Below are positions 63,376 to 64,000 of a stretch of DNA of 64,000 bases, piece after piece. Origin of the DNA: Flavobacterium sp. (GTDB lineage Bacteria; Bacteroidota; Bacteroidia; Flavobacteriales; Flavobacteriaceae); NCBI GenBank assembly GCA_021740105.1, contig JAIPAM010000004.1, positions 97,291 to 161,290 of the forward strand, in the 5' to 3' direction. How positions within the stretch are numbered: the stretch's first letter is position 1; every line of letters begins with the position of its first letter. The position numbers and the translations under genes were made by a program. The notes beneath the pieces were generated by a model that saw only the letters and a list, made by a program, of their open reading frames with translations, was not told where the DNA came from and made no database searches.

Positions 63376-63999
63376 TTATTTTAAATTTGGAGGGTTAAAG
63401 TCTAAAGGAATTTGCTTATTTAGCAAATCAGAAACCATAGAAACGAAGTCATTTTTTGTATCATCAGCCTTAAGATCTTTATAATTTAATTTATTATTCC
63501 CTAAGTATAAAGTGATATATCTTTTGGTTTTATCTGAATTAGGTATTGGAAATCCCCATTTAACATTAGCAATTATTCTTTCAAAGTTGCTTTGGTTTTT
63601 ATTTTTAGATAAATAAAAGTTCGGTTCTAACCTTGCTTTGAACTCCGGTTGTTTATTCTTTATATAATAATACAATTCAACCTCTGATTTATTCTGGTCT
63701 AAATCATTTTGATCTATTTCAAAAGGTGGGGAAACTTTATTGAAATATTCTTTAATAATAATAGGAGTATTTTTTAAAAGCTCCTTATCCTTAAGTCCTT
63801 TAGGAAATTTAGAAGTTGATGCAATAAAAACACTAATCACTTTAGATTTACCAATAACTCCTTTAATATCATAAATCCATTTGACCTTTGCTACAATTGT
63901 ATTGGCACTTTCTCTATTCTTTACTTCATGTAATGTATAAATAGGTTGTTGCAAATAGTTTTCTTTTTGAGTATTCATGATCCATTTATCATAATTCAA
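63376..63999 (-). CDS. Unrecognised protein, 5' end uncertain at window edge
   Basis: I do not recognise this protein. The frame is open from the window edge, where the first codon seen is TTG; Met at 63978 (MNTQKENYLQQP) is another possible start, and the gene may extend beyond 64000. The visible 207 residues are Lys/Asn-rich, without signal peptide or membrane segment. They contain two similar segments, ANTIVAKVKWIYDI with ISVFIASTSKF, and ERIIANVKWGFPIP with ITLYLGNNKL, suggesting an internal repeat. It lies upstream of the ParB-methyltransferase, on the same strand, with 251 bases between. Confidence 0.6.
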   Translation of the reverse strand: MNYDKWIMNTQKENYLQQPIYTLHEVKNRESANTIVAKVKWIYDIKGVIGKSKVISVFIASTSKFPKGLKDKELLKNTPIIIKEYFNKVSPPFEIDQNDLDQNKSEVELYYYIKNKQPEFKARLEPNFYLSKNKNQSNFERIIANVKWGFPIPNSDKTKRYITLYLGNNKLNYKDLKADDTKNDFVSMVSDLLNKQIPLDFNPPNLK

Positions 64000-64000
64000 T

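Overview
The window looks like chromosomal DNA of a Flavobacterium-like member of the Bacteroidota. It is AT-rich and densely coding, and it has many promoters of the Bacteroidota type (TTTG, about 20 bp, TAnnTTTG). It also carries lineage markers: gliding lipoprotein GldB, type IX secretion (T9SS) C-terminal sorting domains, a T9SS plug-domain protein, the mevalonate route (HMG-CoA reductase plus a GYDIA-type GHMP kinase), DUF5916 and POT peptide carriers. Genus assignment rests on remembered families, not on a search.

Layout. 1-4.8 kb: gldB (partial), nadE, pth and two tandem T9SS cargo genes. 4.8-11.5 kb: dnaG, prenyl diphosphate synthase, a lipoprotein, rlmN, an O-methyltransferase, a PAP2 phosphatase and tatA. 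11.6-21.6 kb: secreted M1 peptidase, small envelope proteins, pepE, tRNA-Gly, a GNAT protein, a YkuD_2 protein, a DUF5916 protein and gpmI. 21.7-26.8 kb: a four-gene tetR-ABC-HlyD-TolC export operon with a 17-bp palindrome on its promoter. 26.9-30.9 kb: map, a GxxExxY gene between inverted repeats, a methyltransferase, the T9SS plug protein and apaG. 31-44.5 kb: pruA, rsmG, a desaturase, an aminotransferase, purT, fabD, a Prc-type protease, lpxB, an NlpC/P60 lipoprotein and comEC. 44.5-52.2 kb: a peptide-use cluster of secreted thioredoxin, three POT carriers and dipeptidyl peptidase IV. 52.3-61 kb: mevalonate genes, a PpiD/SurA-like foldase, a CorC-like protein, lptC, an outer-membrane barrel and coaX. 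61-64 kb: tRNA-Phe followed by what looks like the edge of an integrated element: an excisionase-like HTH protein, a ParB-DNA methyltransferase fusion behind a promoter with a large palindrome, and an unrecognised gene cut by the window end.

Most genes are ordinary core functions. The less ordinary signals are the tRNA-Phe island with its ParB-methyltransferase; a dispersed imperfect-hairpin repeat (three copies); a GxxExxY gene bounded by inverted, helically phased TTTGTG hexamers; an ABC ATPase whose Q-loop, signature, Walker B and H-loop all deviate; a primase lacking all four zinc ligands; and a strong terminator stem inside the end of comEC. No insertion sequence, CRISPR array, rRNA or replication origin was seen.
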